From: Ferrovibrio sp.
GTDB taxonomy: Bacteria > Pseudomonadota > Alphaproteobacteria > Ferrovibrionales > Ferrovibrionaceae
Length of the DNA: 64,000 bases
Assembly: GCF_002796975.1 (NCBI RefSeq)
Contig: NZ_PEKV01000005.1
Coordinates: forward strand, 407,396 to 471,395
Direction: 5' to 3'
The notes under the pieces were generated by a model that saw nothing but the letters and a program-made list of their open reading frames with translations, was not told the DNA's origin and searched no databases. This document shows, piece by piece, positions 50,282 through 61,400 of the stretch; position 1 is the stretch's first letter; every line of letters starts with the position of its first letter. Both the position numbers and the translations under genes were made by a program.

Positions 50282-52531
50282 GTGAACTTAACAGACCGCG
50301 AGAAAGAACAGCTTAAGGCAATGATCGACTCGGGGCAGCCTTTGCCTCCCCGATACAAAGCCGTGCTGTTCGACCAACCTCATGAGGCCGAGTTGATTTG
50401 GCCTGGCAAGACATCAGAAATGACTAATGTCGTACTGCCTTTCCAATCGATTGAGCAAATCGATGAGCCCAGGAGAGGGACTCAGGCAGGTACGACCGAC
50501 CTATTTGCGTTCGATCAAACGACTGGCAGGCAAACGGGTGGATGGGCCAACAAACTTATCTGGGGTGATAATAAACTCGTTCTTGCATCATTAAAGAATG
50601 GGCCGTTGCGCCGTCAGATCGAGGACGCTGGTGGCCTAAAGCTCGTTTATATAGATCCGCCATTTGATGTGGGGGCCGACTTTTCTTTTGACGTTGAGAT
50701 TGGTGAATCGGAGCGTTTGACTAAGGAGCCGAGCGTCATCGAAGAACTTGCCTATCGCGACACTTGGGGGCGCGGGGCCGATTCATATCTCTCTATGATA
50801 TATGAGCGTTTGACCTTAATTCACGGATTGATGGCGCCAGACGCCAGCATATATGTGCACATCGGCCCAGACATTGGCCCCCTGGTAAAGGTTGTCCTTG
50901 ACGAAATATTTGGTCGTCAAGTTTACAGCGCAGAGATCTCTTGGAAGCGCGTAACGGCGCACGGCGATAGCAAGCGCTGGGGCGTTATACATGACTATAT
51001 TTACTGGAAAACGAAGTCTGACAAATTCATATGGAATCCTCAGTACGAACCTTACTCTCAAGACTATCTAGACAGTAAATACAACAATGTGATGCCGGAC
51101 GGACGCCGTTATATGCTCGATAATATGACGAGCCCAAACCCACGACCAAACATGATGTACGAGTGGCGTGGCCATAAGGCTCCAAGGCTAGGCTGGAGGT
51201 ATGAATACGACACGATGGAGCGTCTTTTTAAGGATGGTCGTGTTGAGTTTCCCAAAAAGGAGGGAGGTAGGCCACGGTATAGGCGATTTCTTGACGAAAT
51301 GCCTGGTGTTCCACTCGGCACCGTTTGGGCAGACGTACATCCAGTGAACTCTCAAGCGGATGAAGATACTGGGTATGACACCCAAAAACCGGAAACACTG
51401 TTAACACGCATCATTAAGGCATCGAGCCACGAGGGGGATCTAGTTGCCGATTTCTTCTGTGGTTCCGGTACGACATTGGCTGTGGCCGAGAAACTCGGAC
51501 GCAAATGGATTGGTTCAGATTTAGGCCGCTTTGCGGTCCATACGAGCCGCAAGCGCATAATCGGCGTGCAACGCTCTTTGCTGGAGGCAGGCAAGCCCTA
51601 CCGCAGCTTTGAAATTCTCAACCTCGGAAGGTACGAGCGTCAGTATTTTGCCGGGATTGACCCCACGCTTCCAGAAGAGCAGCGTCGCGCAATATCCATT
51701 CAAAAAGAAGAGCATTACCTCACACTAATCCTGAATGCCTACAAAGCGGAGCGGGTGTTCCAGTCCCCCCCCTTTCATGGCAAAAAAGCTGGCGCGCTTG
51801 TGATCGTCGGGCCAATTGACGCCCCTGTCACGCAATCCCAGGTTCATGAGGCAGTCGAGGCCGCGCGAAAGCTCCGTATCAGTAAGCTCGACATTATTGG
51901 CTTCGAGTTCGAGATGGGAATTGTGCCGCATGCGCAGGACGAAGCCCGCACGAAGGGTGTGAGCGTCGCTCTTCGCTACATTCCGAAGGACGTATTTGAT
52001 CGTCGGGCAGTGGATAAGGGCCAGGTCATCTTCTATGACGTGGCTTATGTCGAAATGCAGCCGATGGTAAAGGGCAATTCTGTCACGGTCCAACTGAAGG
52101 ATTTTGGTGTCTATTATCGGCAGGACGATGTTGGTGTACTGATTGATTCCCTTAAGAATGGCGGTTCAAAAGTCACGATCGATGCTGGAGAAGTGGTGAA
52201 AGTTAGTAAGGATAAGAAGGGCGTGGTCAGCCGTGAAGTGTTGACCAAGGCTTGGAGTGATTGGGTCGACTACTGGGCTGTCGATTTTGACTTCGAGAAT
52301 CGCAAGGAAATCGTGCGCATCACCGAAGCGGACGGATCAGAGCGTGAAGTCTGGACTGGGGGTTACATCTTCGAGAATGAATGGCAGTCCTTCCGGACGC
52401 GGCAGCAGAGGCAGCTTGAGCTGACCAGCGCTATGCACGAATACCCGAAGAAGGGTCGATACAAAATCGGAATCAAAGTGGTCGACATCTTCGGCAATGA
52501 CACTACGAAAGTTATCGAAGTGTCACTGTGA
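50282..52531 (+). CDS. Type III-like site-specific DNA-methyltransferase (Mod)
   Basis: LVYIDPPFDVGADF, ADFFCGSGTTLAVAEKLGRKWIGSDL, TQKPETLL. Confidence 0.88.
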   Translation: MNLTDREKEQLKAMIDSGQPLPPRYKAVLFDQPHEAELIWPGKTSEMTNVVLPFQSIEQIDEPRRGTQAGTTDLFAFDQTTGRQTGGWANKLIWGDNKLVLASLKNGPLRRQIEDAGGLKLVYIDPPFDVGADFSFDVEIGESERLTKEPSVIEELAYRDTWGRGADSYLSMIYERLTLIHGLMAPDASIYVHIGPDIGPLVKVVLDEIFGRQVYSAEISWKRVTAHGDSKRWGVIHDYIYWKTKSDKFIWNPQYEPYSQDYLDSKYNNVMPDGRRYMLDNMTSPNPRPNMMYEWRGHKAPRLGWRYEYDTMERLFKDGRVEFPKKEGGRPRYRRFLDEMPGVPLGTVWADVHPVNSQADEDTGYDTQKPETLLTRIIKASSHEGDLVADFFCGSGTTLAVAEKLGRKWIGSDLGRFAVHTSRKRIIGVQRSLLEAGKPYRSFEILNLGRYERQYFAGIDPTLPEEQRRAISIQKEEHYLTLILNAYKAERVFQSPPFHGKKAGALVIVGPIDAPVTQSQVHEAVEAARKLRISKLDIIGFEFEMGIVPHAQDEARTKGVSVALRYIPKDVFDRRAVDKGQVIFYDVAYVEMQPMVKGNSVTVQLKDFGVYYRQDDVGVLIDSLKNGGSKVTIDAGEVVKVSKDKKGVVSREVLTKAWSDWVDYWAVDFDFENRKEIVRITEADGSEREVWTGGYIFENEWQSFRTRQQRQLELTSAMHEYPKKGRYKIGIKVVDIFGNDTTKVIEVSL

Positions 52532-52881
52532 AGGCTCTTTCAATCGAAAGCGACCGGTCTCCAAAACCGTGAGCGCTTCTAAGTACCTGTCATTAGGCGC
52601 TGTTATGTTTGGATCCGCCAGAAGCAATTGGATCTTGTTTCGGAATGATATTCGCATTCAAGGTGTCGAACATCTGAGTAGTCCTGACCGGCATTTCCCT
52701 CCTGATATGGGGTAGTGGCCCTCGGGGTGTGGCGCGGTTTCGGCGAGGGGGGTGACCACCAGCGAAGGCAAGCGGGTGAAAGGCGAGCGCGCCACCCTGC
52801 AAGAACATTTGCTGCTAGTCATCTATTCGAGTTGGCTAGACAATTTAGAAAACTGCCTGCGGTGAAGGGCAGCTGAGGTTA

Positions 52882-55566
52882 ATGGGGGACGACGTGGCGC
52901 TGCATCCTGATTTCCCGATTGATCCCTATGCAGTCTTGCACCCAGACATTCGCTGGTATCCGGGCGATGAAATGTTGGGTGGCATGGGTTATGCGATGTT
53001 GCTGCCACCCCTGGTCTACAAGATCCGCAAGGCAGTGGCGGAATGGCGTGCATCTGGCTATCTCGGGGGCTCGCCGACAACCGTAGCTCTGCTCAATCAC
53101 TGGTTCCGTGCCGAGCACATGATGCCCCAGGCCGATGGAACCGTCAGGCCATTCCAGTGGTATTTCGCCCAGCGTGAGGCAGTAGAATCGGCACTCTGGC
53201 TTTATGAGGTCGAACGGGCACGTGATCCCTATGCACTGATGAAGTTCGATTCTTCTTCTCGCGTTTCCAAGGGCATGTTTGCCGAAGATTGGACTCGGTA
53301 CGTGCTGAAGCTTGCTACCGGCGCCGGCAAGACCAAAGTTATGAGCCTTCTCATGACCTGGTCCTATTTCCACAAACTGTATGAGCCCGACTCTGATTTA
53401 TCGACGAACTTTCTGCTGATTGCCCCCAATATCATCGTGCTCGACAGGTTGCGTACGGATTTCGATGGCGCGAGGATTTTTTATGAAGATCCGTTGTTGC
53501 CAGGCAACGGCTATGAGGGCCAGAATTGGCGGGACGATTTCCAGATGACCGTCCACATCCAGGATGGAATTGGTCTGGTCGAGCCGCAAGGCAATCTTTT
53601 CCTGACGAATATCCACCGTGTGTACGAGTCCGGTTCCGAGCCCGCGCTCGAGGACGAAAACGTCACCGACTACTTCTTGGGTAAGAAGCCCGCCGGCAAG
53701 ACGATGGAAAGCCAGGTCGACCTTGGGGTGATCGTACGAGAGGTGCCTGACCTCGTGGTACTGAACGATGAAGCGCATCATCTGCATGATGTCCAGAGTG
53801 CCTGGTTCAAGGCAATTGAGGACATTGCGTTGCGTCTGCGTCAGAAAGGATCGGAACTGTCCGCGCAGTTCGATCTTTCAGCCACACCAAAGCATAACAA
53901 CGGTGCGATCTTTGTGCAGACGATCGCTGATTATCCATTGGTTGAAGCCATCCGCCAAGGCGTCGTGAAGACGCCCGTACTGCCAGATGGTCCGTCTCGC
54001 GCCAAACTCCAGGAGAAGAAGAGCGCGAAATATACCGAGCAGTATGAGGACTACCTACATCTCGGCTATCTTGAATGGAAGAAGGTCTATGACGAGCTTC
54101 TTCCGACGGGAAGAAAGTCGGTGCTCTTCATCATGACTGACGATACGCGCAATTGCGATGAGGTTGCCGAGTACCTAGAGGGTCGTTATCCGGAGCTTAA
54201 GGGCGGCATCTTGGTGATCCATACAAAGCGCAATGGCGAGATCTCCGAAGCGTCCTCGGGCAAGAGCAAAGAGGAGCTGAATGAACTACGTGAGGCCAGT
54301 CGCTCTATTGATGATCCTACGAGTCCCTATAAGGCAATTGTGTCAGTGATGGTGTTACGCGAAGGCTGGGACGTGCAGAACGTCGTGTCGATTGTCGGTT
54401 TGCGTCCGTTCACCAGCACGGCGCGAATCCTACCTGAACAGACGCTCGGCCGCGGCCTTCGGCGCATGTTTCGTGGTCAGGATTTGCAAGAGAAGGTCAG
54501 TGTCATCGGCACCGATGCCTTCATGGACTTCGTCGAAGGCATCAAAGTTGAAGGCGTTGAACTTGAGTATCAGCCAATGGGCGGTAACAGCGGTCCGAAA
54601 TCGCCCGTTGTCATCGAGGTCGATCAAGAGAACAAGAACAAGGATATCGACAGGCTCGACATCGACCTGCCACTGCTGGCTCCGCGAATCCATCGTGAAT
54701 ATAAGAGTTTAACGGACCTCGATATCGCAGCACTTGGTCACGCGCGTGTGTCTCACCGCATGTTCACGGAGGACGAGCAGCGCGAAATCATATTTCGCGA
54801 CATGAACACGGATGAGCAGAGTCACGTTACGGCGATGGACACGATTTTCACGCCGAACTATCAGAATATGATTGGATTCTTCGCCCGTTCGATTATGCGT
54901 GATCTACGGCTTGTCGGTGGATTCGACATCCTGTTCGGGAAGCTAAAGGAATTTATCGAGTCACATTTGTTTAACCGAGCAGTGGATCTGAACGACCTCA
55001 ATACGCTGCGAAATCTATCTGAGATCGATGCCGCGCGTACCCTGGTGGAAACCATCAAGACTGCCGTCAACGCGCTCACCGTGCGGGACGCTGGCACAAC
55101 GGAGGTTCGAGGTTCCATACGAATTTCCAAGACTAGGCCTTATCTTGTGAAGGAACAGGCATTTTTGGTGCCGAAGAAATCGCTTTTTAATAAAGTCGTT
55201 GGCGACTCACATTTCGAGTTGGAGTTCGCAGCGTTTCTCGACAATTGTTCAGATATCGTCTCCTTTATTAAGAATAGCCAGAGCACGTCATTTCGTATCG
55301 AGTATCAGAACGCCGACGGCGGAATCGCGAATTACATTCCAGATTTTGTTGTAAATCAGGATGGTGCGCGCATTTGGATTATCGAGACAAAGGGCCGTGA
55401 AGATTTAGATGATCCGCTGAAATGGGAAAGACTGCAGCAGTGGTGCGCCGATGCCACCACATACAATGGGGTGGGGCGAGCTTTTAGCCCGCTATTTGTG
55501 AGGCAGGAAGCCTGGGAGAAGCACAAGCCGAAATCTCTGAAGGACTTGATCGCGGCAACTGCATAG
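52882..55566 (+). CDS. Type III restriction enzyme Res subunit (DEAD/DEAH helicase-nuclease)
   Basis: LATGAGKTKVMSLL, LVVLNDEAHHLHD, RILPEQTLGRGLRRM, IPDFVVNQDGARIWIIETKGRED. Confidence 0.88.
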   Translation: MGDDVALHPDFPIDPYAVLHPDIRWYPGDEMLGGMGYAMLLPPLVYKIRKAVAEWRASGYLGGSPTTVALLNHWFRAEHMMPQADGTVRPFQWYFAQREAVESALWLYEVERARDPYALMKFDSSSRVSKGMFAEDWTRYVLKLATGAGKTKVMSLLMTWSYFHKLYEPDSDLSTNFLLIAPNIIVLDRLRTDFDGARIFYEDPLLPGNGYEGQNWRDDFQMTVHIQDGIGLVEPQGNLFLTNIHRVYESGSEPALEDENVTDYFLGKKPAGKTMESQVDLGVIVREVPDLVVLNDEAHHLHDVQSAWFKAIEDIALRLRQKGSELSAQFDLSATPKHNNGAIFVQTIADYPLVEAIRQGVVKTPVLPDGPSRAKLQEKKSAKYTEQYEDYLHLGYLEWKKVYDELLPTGRKSVLFIMTDDTRNCDEVAEYLEGRYPELKGGILVIHTKRNGEISEASSGKSKEELNELREASRSIDDPTSPYKAIVSVMVLREGWDVQNVVSIVGLRPFTSTARILPEQTLGRGLRRMFRGQDLQEKVSVIGTDAFMDFVEGIKVEGVELEYQPMGGNSGPKSPVVIEVDQENKNKDIDRLDIDLPLLAPRIHREYKSLTDLDIAALGHARVSHRMFTEDEQREIIFRDMNTDEQSHVTAMDTIFTPNYQNMIGFFARSIMRDLRLVGGFDILFGKLKEFIESHLFNRAVDLNDLNTLRNLSEIDAARTLVETIKTAVNALTVRDAGTTEVRGSIRISKTRPYLVKEQAFLVPKKSLFNKVVGDSHFELEFAAFLDNCSDIVSFIKNSQSTSFRIEYQNADGGIANYIPDFVVNQDGARIWIIETKGREDLDDPLKWERLQQWCADATTYNGVGRAFSPLFVRQEAWEKHKPKSLKDLIAATA

Positions 55567-55640
55567 TCCTTCCAATGGGCTTAGCATCAAAGAAGACCTT
55601 TTCTTTAAGACCAAATTGCGCCTCCCCGGATGCGCATCGG

Positions 55641-55662
55641 GGAAAACCTACTGGCGAGTATC
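55641..55662 (+). repeat. dispersed junction motif copy (ggaaaacctactggcgagtatc)
   Basis: intergenic. Confidence 0.55.
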
Positions 55663-56388
55663 AGGATCCAACCAGCCTGGCGTTCTTACTGACCTCGCCA
55701 TTCTCAAAAGCAACTGATGCGTAGAGGAGCCTCGGAACTTTAGTCTTCCGATTGCAAGTGGTTTATCCGGTTGTATGTGGTTGTCATCTAGTGGGCTTCG
55801 AGCAGATCGGTTATCCACCTTGATCAAGGTGACATAGCCACCCATGTAGAAGCGGTAGTATCGGATATCATCGAAATATTCAGTATGTGGGTTAAGAAAA
55901 GCAGTCCTGGCAGGACCTTCATCAAACTGAAATAGATGTGTCTGGAACTCTGTGTCTCTACCGGGGTCGTCATTCTCAATGAGCTTTCGAGCCCTGTCTT
56001 GATAGGGTCCGAGCGAGACTGAGCGAAACTCAGGCCGTTCACTCGCGCTGGCACGCCATAGAACCGAAATGAAGTAAAGTTTTAGGAGCCGATAACTGTA
56101 TCGATCGATCAGGGTGAAATTAGGTTCGCTAGAGATTATTTGCCCGTGGCGGCCTTGCATTAGCAGCTCGGCTGCATACTGATCGTAATTTGCAAAACGC
56201 GCCTCGCAGTAGCTACAGACTAAATTGACATCATAGATTCCTTTGTGCGACCGCTCTGCCCAGTCGCGCTCAGTTGTCATCAGCATCATAGGCTGTCCTG
56301 AGTCCCCCGTGACGGGATAGAACGCCTCAGGGACTATATGCGCTTTGACGAGCTTGGTGTCTTGGGTGCAGAATTTGCATATCGGCAT
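55648..56388 (-). CDS. zinc-binding HNH-like hypothetical protein
   Basis: CKFCTQDTKLVKAHIVPEAFYP...LVCSYCEARF. Confidence 0.55.
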   Translation of the reverse strand: MPICKFCTQDTKLVKAHIVPEAFYPVTGDSGQPMMLMTTERDWAERSHKGIYDVNLVCSYCEARFANYDQYAAELLMQGRHGQIISSEPNFTLIDRYSYRLLKLYFISVLWRASASERPEFRSVSLGPYQDRARKLIENDDPGRDTEFQTHLFQFDEGPARTAFLNPHTEYFDDIRYYRFYMGGYVTLIKVDNRSARSPLDDNHIQPDKPLAIGRLKFRGSSTHQLLLRMARSVRTPGWLDPDTRQ

Positions 56389-56722
56389 TCTTGTGTTCTA
56401 TCGGCATCCGAAAAATGACTTGGATCACCTGGGGTCTCTTGCCAGCCAACATTAGCGGTCCGGCAAGAAGCCAATCTAATACGGAGAAAGTATTACCTCC
56501 GCGGAGCCTGAAGAAGACAAATCTACGCAGTCATCTGCGGCGGCTCAGTTGATAGCGTACATTTATTTCTACTGACTTTTACCTGATTTCCTAAATTAAA
56601 AACACGTTCCAGAGATTAATCACGTTGCTCACGCTTATACGCCTCACCGGTAATGAGAAGGCACGATAACTCGGTTATGGCGGTAACTAGGCCGTCCACA
56701 GAAACGGTATAGCGAGTTGGCT

Positions 56723-57262
56723 CTAAGTAAGGGATATCACCTGACCAAAATCGTTTGCACGCTCATCGGCCTTGGCGATCAATGCTTGAGTGCCAAGAGC
56801 AGAATCGACCTTCGCCCCTTTAAAGCTCCCGAGTTTCACGCCCCGCTTCTTCGCCGCAGTGAGTGCCGCTTTGATGCGCCCTGAAATCAAGCCTGCCTCT
56901 AACTGCGCGACGGCTGCGAGCTGCTGCAAAATGAACCGGCCCATCGGACCCGATACTTGGGGCAGGTCGGCAAACACCACCTCTACATCGCCGCTCAGAA
57001 TGGTCTCCAAGAACCGGACGTTACGGGCGAGCCGGTCTACCTTCGCCACCACCAGGGCGGCTTTGTTGACATTGGCCTCGTGCAGCGCCTTGGCAAGCTG
57101 GTGGCGGTCGCGGCGCTTGCCGCTCTCGACTACGGTAAATTCAGCCACCAAACTAGTCGGCAGACTTCAGAACCGCCTGTATGGCGATTTCTGGGCTTCT
57201 AGGCCCAATCCAGACCGGCCCTGCTTATCAGTGGAAACCCGGTAATACGCGATAGCGCGCAT
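56723..57262 (-). pseudogene. serine recombinase (resolvase/invertase family) interrupted by an in-frame TGA at codon 32
   Basis: MRAIAYYRVSTDKQGRSGLGLEAQKSPYRRF*SLPTSLVAEFTVVESGKRRDR...; stop at 57167-57169. Confidence 0.8.
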
Positions 57263-57343
57263 GGGGTTACATTCCAGTCAACGAACGGTGAGTGGAGTGT
57301 ACCTATTATGTTCCGCTGCCACTAGTAGAAAAATCGGCACAAA

Positions 57344-58417
57344 ATGACCCTAAAGGTCGCTGCGGCTGGGGCGGCGTGTGGGCAAGGGAAGCAAGAAATC
57401 TACGACTTGGAGAAGATTAAGGCGCTGCCAATCATACCTCTTGGAGAACAGTTGGGAGCTGTTCTGACCAAAGGGGCAATGGCGCTGTGCATTTTTCCAG
57501 GCCACATAGAGCGCACTCCATCTCTCCATTTCGAATCACGGAAAAATACCTGTTTCTGCTTTGGATGCCGCCGTGGAGGATCAGTAATTGATCTTGTGAA
57601 AATTGTACGCGACTGCGATTTCAAAGATGCTGTTCGTTGGTTGGCTGATATTGATCAAGCGCAACTAGCAAAACCAAAACCAATACGACGCACCGTAGAA
57701 TATCAAACGCCAGTTAAACATGATGGTGTCGAGTATTTACCTGATCTCGAAGTGTATGCTTCGATAATGAAGTGCAGCCCGCTTCAGACCGACGGACGGT
57801 TATACCTGAATGGCCGCTTTATAACTGATCAAACTATTAAAAAATTCAGCGTCGGACAAATTCCAAATGCCGATCATCTTGTTGCATCTCTAATCCATAA
57901 CTTTGGCTATCCACGCTGCGAAAAGAGTGGAGTCCTGGCCGCATCATCGACCCCGAGTTGCCCAAGGCTTGTTTTCCGGTCACAGCATATTGTGTTTCCG
58001 TTCCTAAATGGTGAGGTCGCAACTTACCTACAGGCAAGATCGCTCTCACCCAGCATGGGTTCCCCTAAATACATTGGCCTACGCGGAGTACGAAGGCCGG
58101 TGTTCAATCTGCCAAACGTTGCAAAGTCGCGAGCGATCTGGTTGTGCGAAGGAATTGTGGATGTCTTATCTGCGTATGAACTAAATAAGCCCGCAATCGG
58201 GTTACTTGGTGCAAGCACCACGCTCCGTCCAGATGAACTCGACTTTCTGAGCGGAAAGACAATTTATATTGTTGGAGATAATGATCGTGCTGGCCGAACT
58301 ATGGTGAAGAGGCTGCGAAACCAGTTTGTGAGCCGTCGCATCATCTCAGTTATTCAAACGCTGCCACCTGGAACAAATGATCTCAATGAGCATCTAGTTA
58401 AAACGAGGCGGAAATGA
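57344..58417 (+). CDS. DNA primase-like protein (CHC2 zinc finger + TOPRIM)
   Basis: CIFPGHIERTPSLHFESRKNTCFCFGCRRGGSVIDLV; TOPRIM LCEGIVDVLSAYE and VGDNDRAG. Confidence 0.88.
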   Translation: MTLKVAAAGAACGQGKQEIYDLEKIKALPIIPLGEQLGAVLTKGAMALCIFPGHIERTPSLHFESRKNTCFCFGCRRGGSVIDLVKIVRDCDFKDAVRWLADIDQAQLAKPKPIRRTVEYQTPVKHDGVEYLPDLEVYASIMKCSPLQTDGRLYLNGRFITDQTIKKFSVGQIPNADHLVASLIHNFGYPRCEKSGVLAASSTPSCPRLVFRSQHIVFPFLNGEVATYLQARSLSPSMGSPKYIGLRGVRRPVFNLPNVAKSRAIWLCEGIVDVLSAYELNKPAIGLLGASTTLRPDELDFLSGKTIYIVGDNDRAGRTMVKRLRNQFVSRRIISVIQTLPPGTNDLNEHLVKTRRK

Positions 58418-61400
58418 GTAAGGCTTATGATCTACTCATCACGCCGGAATACTTAATTTGGGCATGGAAAAAGGCTCAGCGACTATATCGGCAGGCGGAC
58501 AACATATACGACTTAGTCGAACTTGCTGCCTTCGAACTAAATATCGAAGAGAATCTTAGGGATATTCAGCGATCATTTGAGGCGGGACGTTATGTCGTCT
58601 CACCGATGAAGCTCCTACCGCAACCTAAAAAACCTGACGACAAAGGTCGTCCGCGGATGCGTCAGAGTTTCCATATAGCAGTGAAAGATCAAGTGGCGTG
58701 GATCGCGATTATCAACGCAATCGGGCCACAACTTGACGCGCTAATGCCTGCGTGGAGCTATGGTCATCGGCTTTTTAGAGCGGCTTGGTACGAAGAGGAT
58801 AGTGAGGGGCCGAAATTGAATATCGGCCCATATCGCCATTCAAGCGGTCATCTCTATCGGAAATTCAAGCATAGCTGGCCGCTGTTTCGACGACATTTGG
58901 CTCTAACTGCACGAAAAATGTCAGGTACGTTAAATGTCGAGGAGCTTGACGAAGGGGAGAAGCGTGCTCTCCAGCAAGCAAACCAACTGCCTTACTTGGC
59001 GCAAGGCTACTGGATCGAACGAAGTGATAAATTATACCTAGCTTCGTTTGATCTTTCGGCATTCTATCCAAAAATCTCTGTTGAGGCCGTCAAATCTTCT
59101 CTGAGCAAGTACCTTGCGGACTATCGTGATGATGCGAAGCTTAGGAAGCTTATTGATGGAATGCTTGTTTGGCGCATAGAAGCAAACAGCATCTCAAGTG
59201 AACTATCCGAAATTACTGAACCTCAGATGCCAGATGGTGGGTTCCATGGTTTGCCGACTGGCCTAATGGTGGCCGGATTCTTATCCAACATCGCAATGCT
59301 TCCAGTTGATGTGGAAATTACCGAGCGTTTAAGAAACTGGGAAAATAGGAACATCGCACATTTCCGCTTTGTCGATGACCACACAATCATTGGATTTGAT
59401 TTCGATGCAATTGTTGGATGGATAAAAGCATACCGAGAGGTTTTAAAAAGTGCGGGGCTGTCTCTGGAAATGGCTCAGGGAAAGTACGATCCACCTGAAC
59501 TAGAGATGCTTCTTGATGCAGATAACAAGCAAACGGAAATTTATGAAGATGTAAAGAAGCAGGCCGCCCTCGATGGAAGGCGCCCTGCGCGGTTGATGAC
59601 GCCTACATTAACGCAAGTATCAATGCTGGCAGGGATAGACTTCAACATTCTGACAGATGCGTCACGCCTGCAACGTCTAGAGCAATTGGAGTGGTTGTTA
59701 CTGGCGGATTTACCGGATCGAGAATTGCGTGCGGATACTCGAGCCGCATTTGCTGCAGGGCGCATCGCGGCACTCGCGCCAGGAGCGCTGTCCGTGAGCG
59801 ATGAGACTACTGCGAAGCACAGAGAGGAGCGTATTCGTCAACGCGCTACGGGTGAAATCGAAACGGAAGCCTTGAGGTTATATGAATCGGCATTAGAGCG
59901 TCATCTTCAGAAGTATTTTGGTTTGCTATTCCAAGCATTCACTGATCATCCCGATAAAGTTCGGTTATTTATTCGGATACTAGATTACTGCAAAATTACT
60001 GGTTGCGACGGCCCCAGTAAAATTGAGGGGTGGATGAATGCGCATGCGACGGGAGAATACAGGCATCTCAAGAGGTATTTGAGCGCGCTAGCACTACAAA
60101 CGTTTGCCGCGCATCTTCCTGCTGCATTGCGAGTCTGCGTGGATGAGGCTTCCCTTGCTCGGGAACGGGCCGGGGCGAAGCAATATATTCATCACATTTG
60201 CAAACTAAATATTGATGCGTTTGTCCAGGAGAATGGAATTCTTGAGCATTCACCAGAGTACTTTCAGATTATATCACTTCGAGAGATCGAGGCGTCAGCA
60301 CGCTTCACACTGTCACTTGCCAAGGCGCATAATCTTTTAGATTTGATCGAGAGTCTTACCGTTTTAATTCAGAGATTCCACACTGGCCCTCTGCCGCGGG
60401 ATGGCGCAGATGGAAAGCGATTAAGTGCTTGGGCATTCTGGGCTGATCGGCTGTTTCAGTTTTCAATGAAAGAACGTACTGCGGTGTGGGACGATTTCGT
60501 CGCACATGCAGATGTGTCTAATTCGTTGGATTGGAATTATCTTCGACTGCATCCAACAGATATTCCCAGAGAGAAGTGGGCTATTGCATGGCAAGTGCGC
60601 ACCTTCCCAAGAGATGATGCGGGCTGGCTATATGATGCTCTTTTGAGTACTCCGAATTTTCTCAATGATGCTCAGGTCAGCGGTCGGACCATTACTATTG
60701 TGCGCGCAAAACTGGAGGATGCTGGTAGGCGAGAAAAGCCAAAAAAAATGATTAGTTTAGCAGAGTGGGTATCGGCGCTTCAGGCGCTGTCCCCTTATGA
60801 TCCTCGTAGAAGCGAATGGACTGCATTGGAAATAATACGACTTCTATTGCAGAAGGAAGTTACAGACTTTGATGTAGGAGACTTAAGGAAGTTAGACTGG
60901 TTGCATCCAGCAAATATCGAAGTACCTCAGTCCTGGCTTACGGGACCTTCAATCGATCCAACGCAGCTCGGAGTTCTGACATGGGAGCGGTGGCGATACG
61001 CAATGCAAATTGGGCCGATGCCCAAGTTCTCAGACCGGAAAATTGCGGACTACCGATACCACCTAACTTCAATCAGTGCCCCCGAAGAATCTGAGACATG
61101 GCATTTGAGGCTAAGGGGTGTTGCTCAAATTATTTGGGGTTTGGTTCGTCGAAACTTTAAACTGCCTGCGCGATGGAATGTCCGCGGCCTTGAGCGAAGT
61201 CATGTGGAGTTCTTCGGTCGCGAACTTGAACATCTCAAAATATCGTCTCAGACGGTCGCTTTGCTTGAAGCTTGCGTGTTTCCGAGAGCGCACGAGACTG
61301 ACTTAATTATTCGCTTCCCGTTTCTATTTGGCGGGGAGGCAGCAGACGACACCAGGCTAGATGCAGTACCATCTATTCCAGACCCTCAGGCGCTAATTCT

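Noticed and set aside
52497-52715. small ORF between mod and res
   Set aside because: Overlaps the mod end and has no recognisable domain or support.
57390-57402. AAATCTAC match inside the primase-like gene, and a similar one near 46959
   Set aside because: Coding matches to only the short core; treated as chance and as a caution about the motif statistics.
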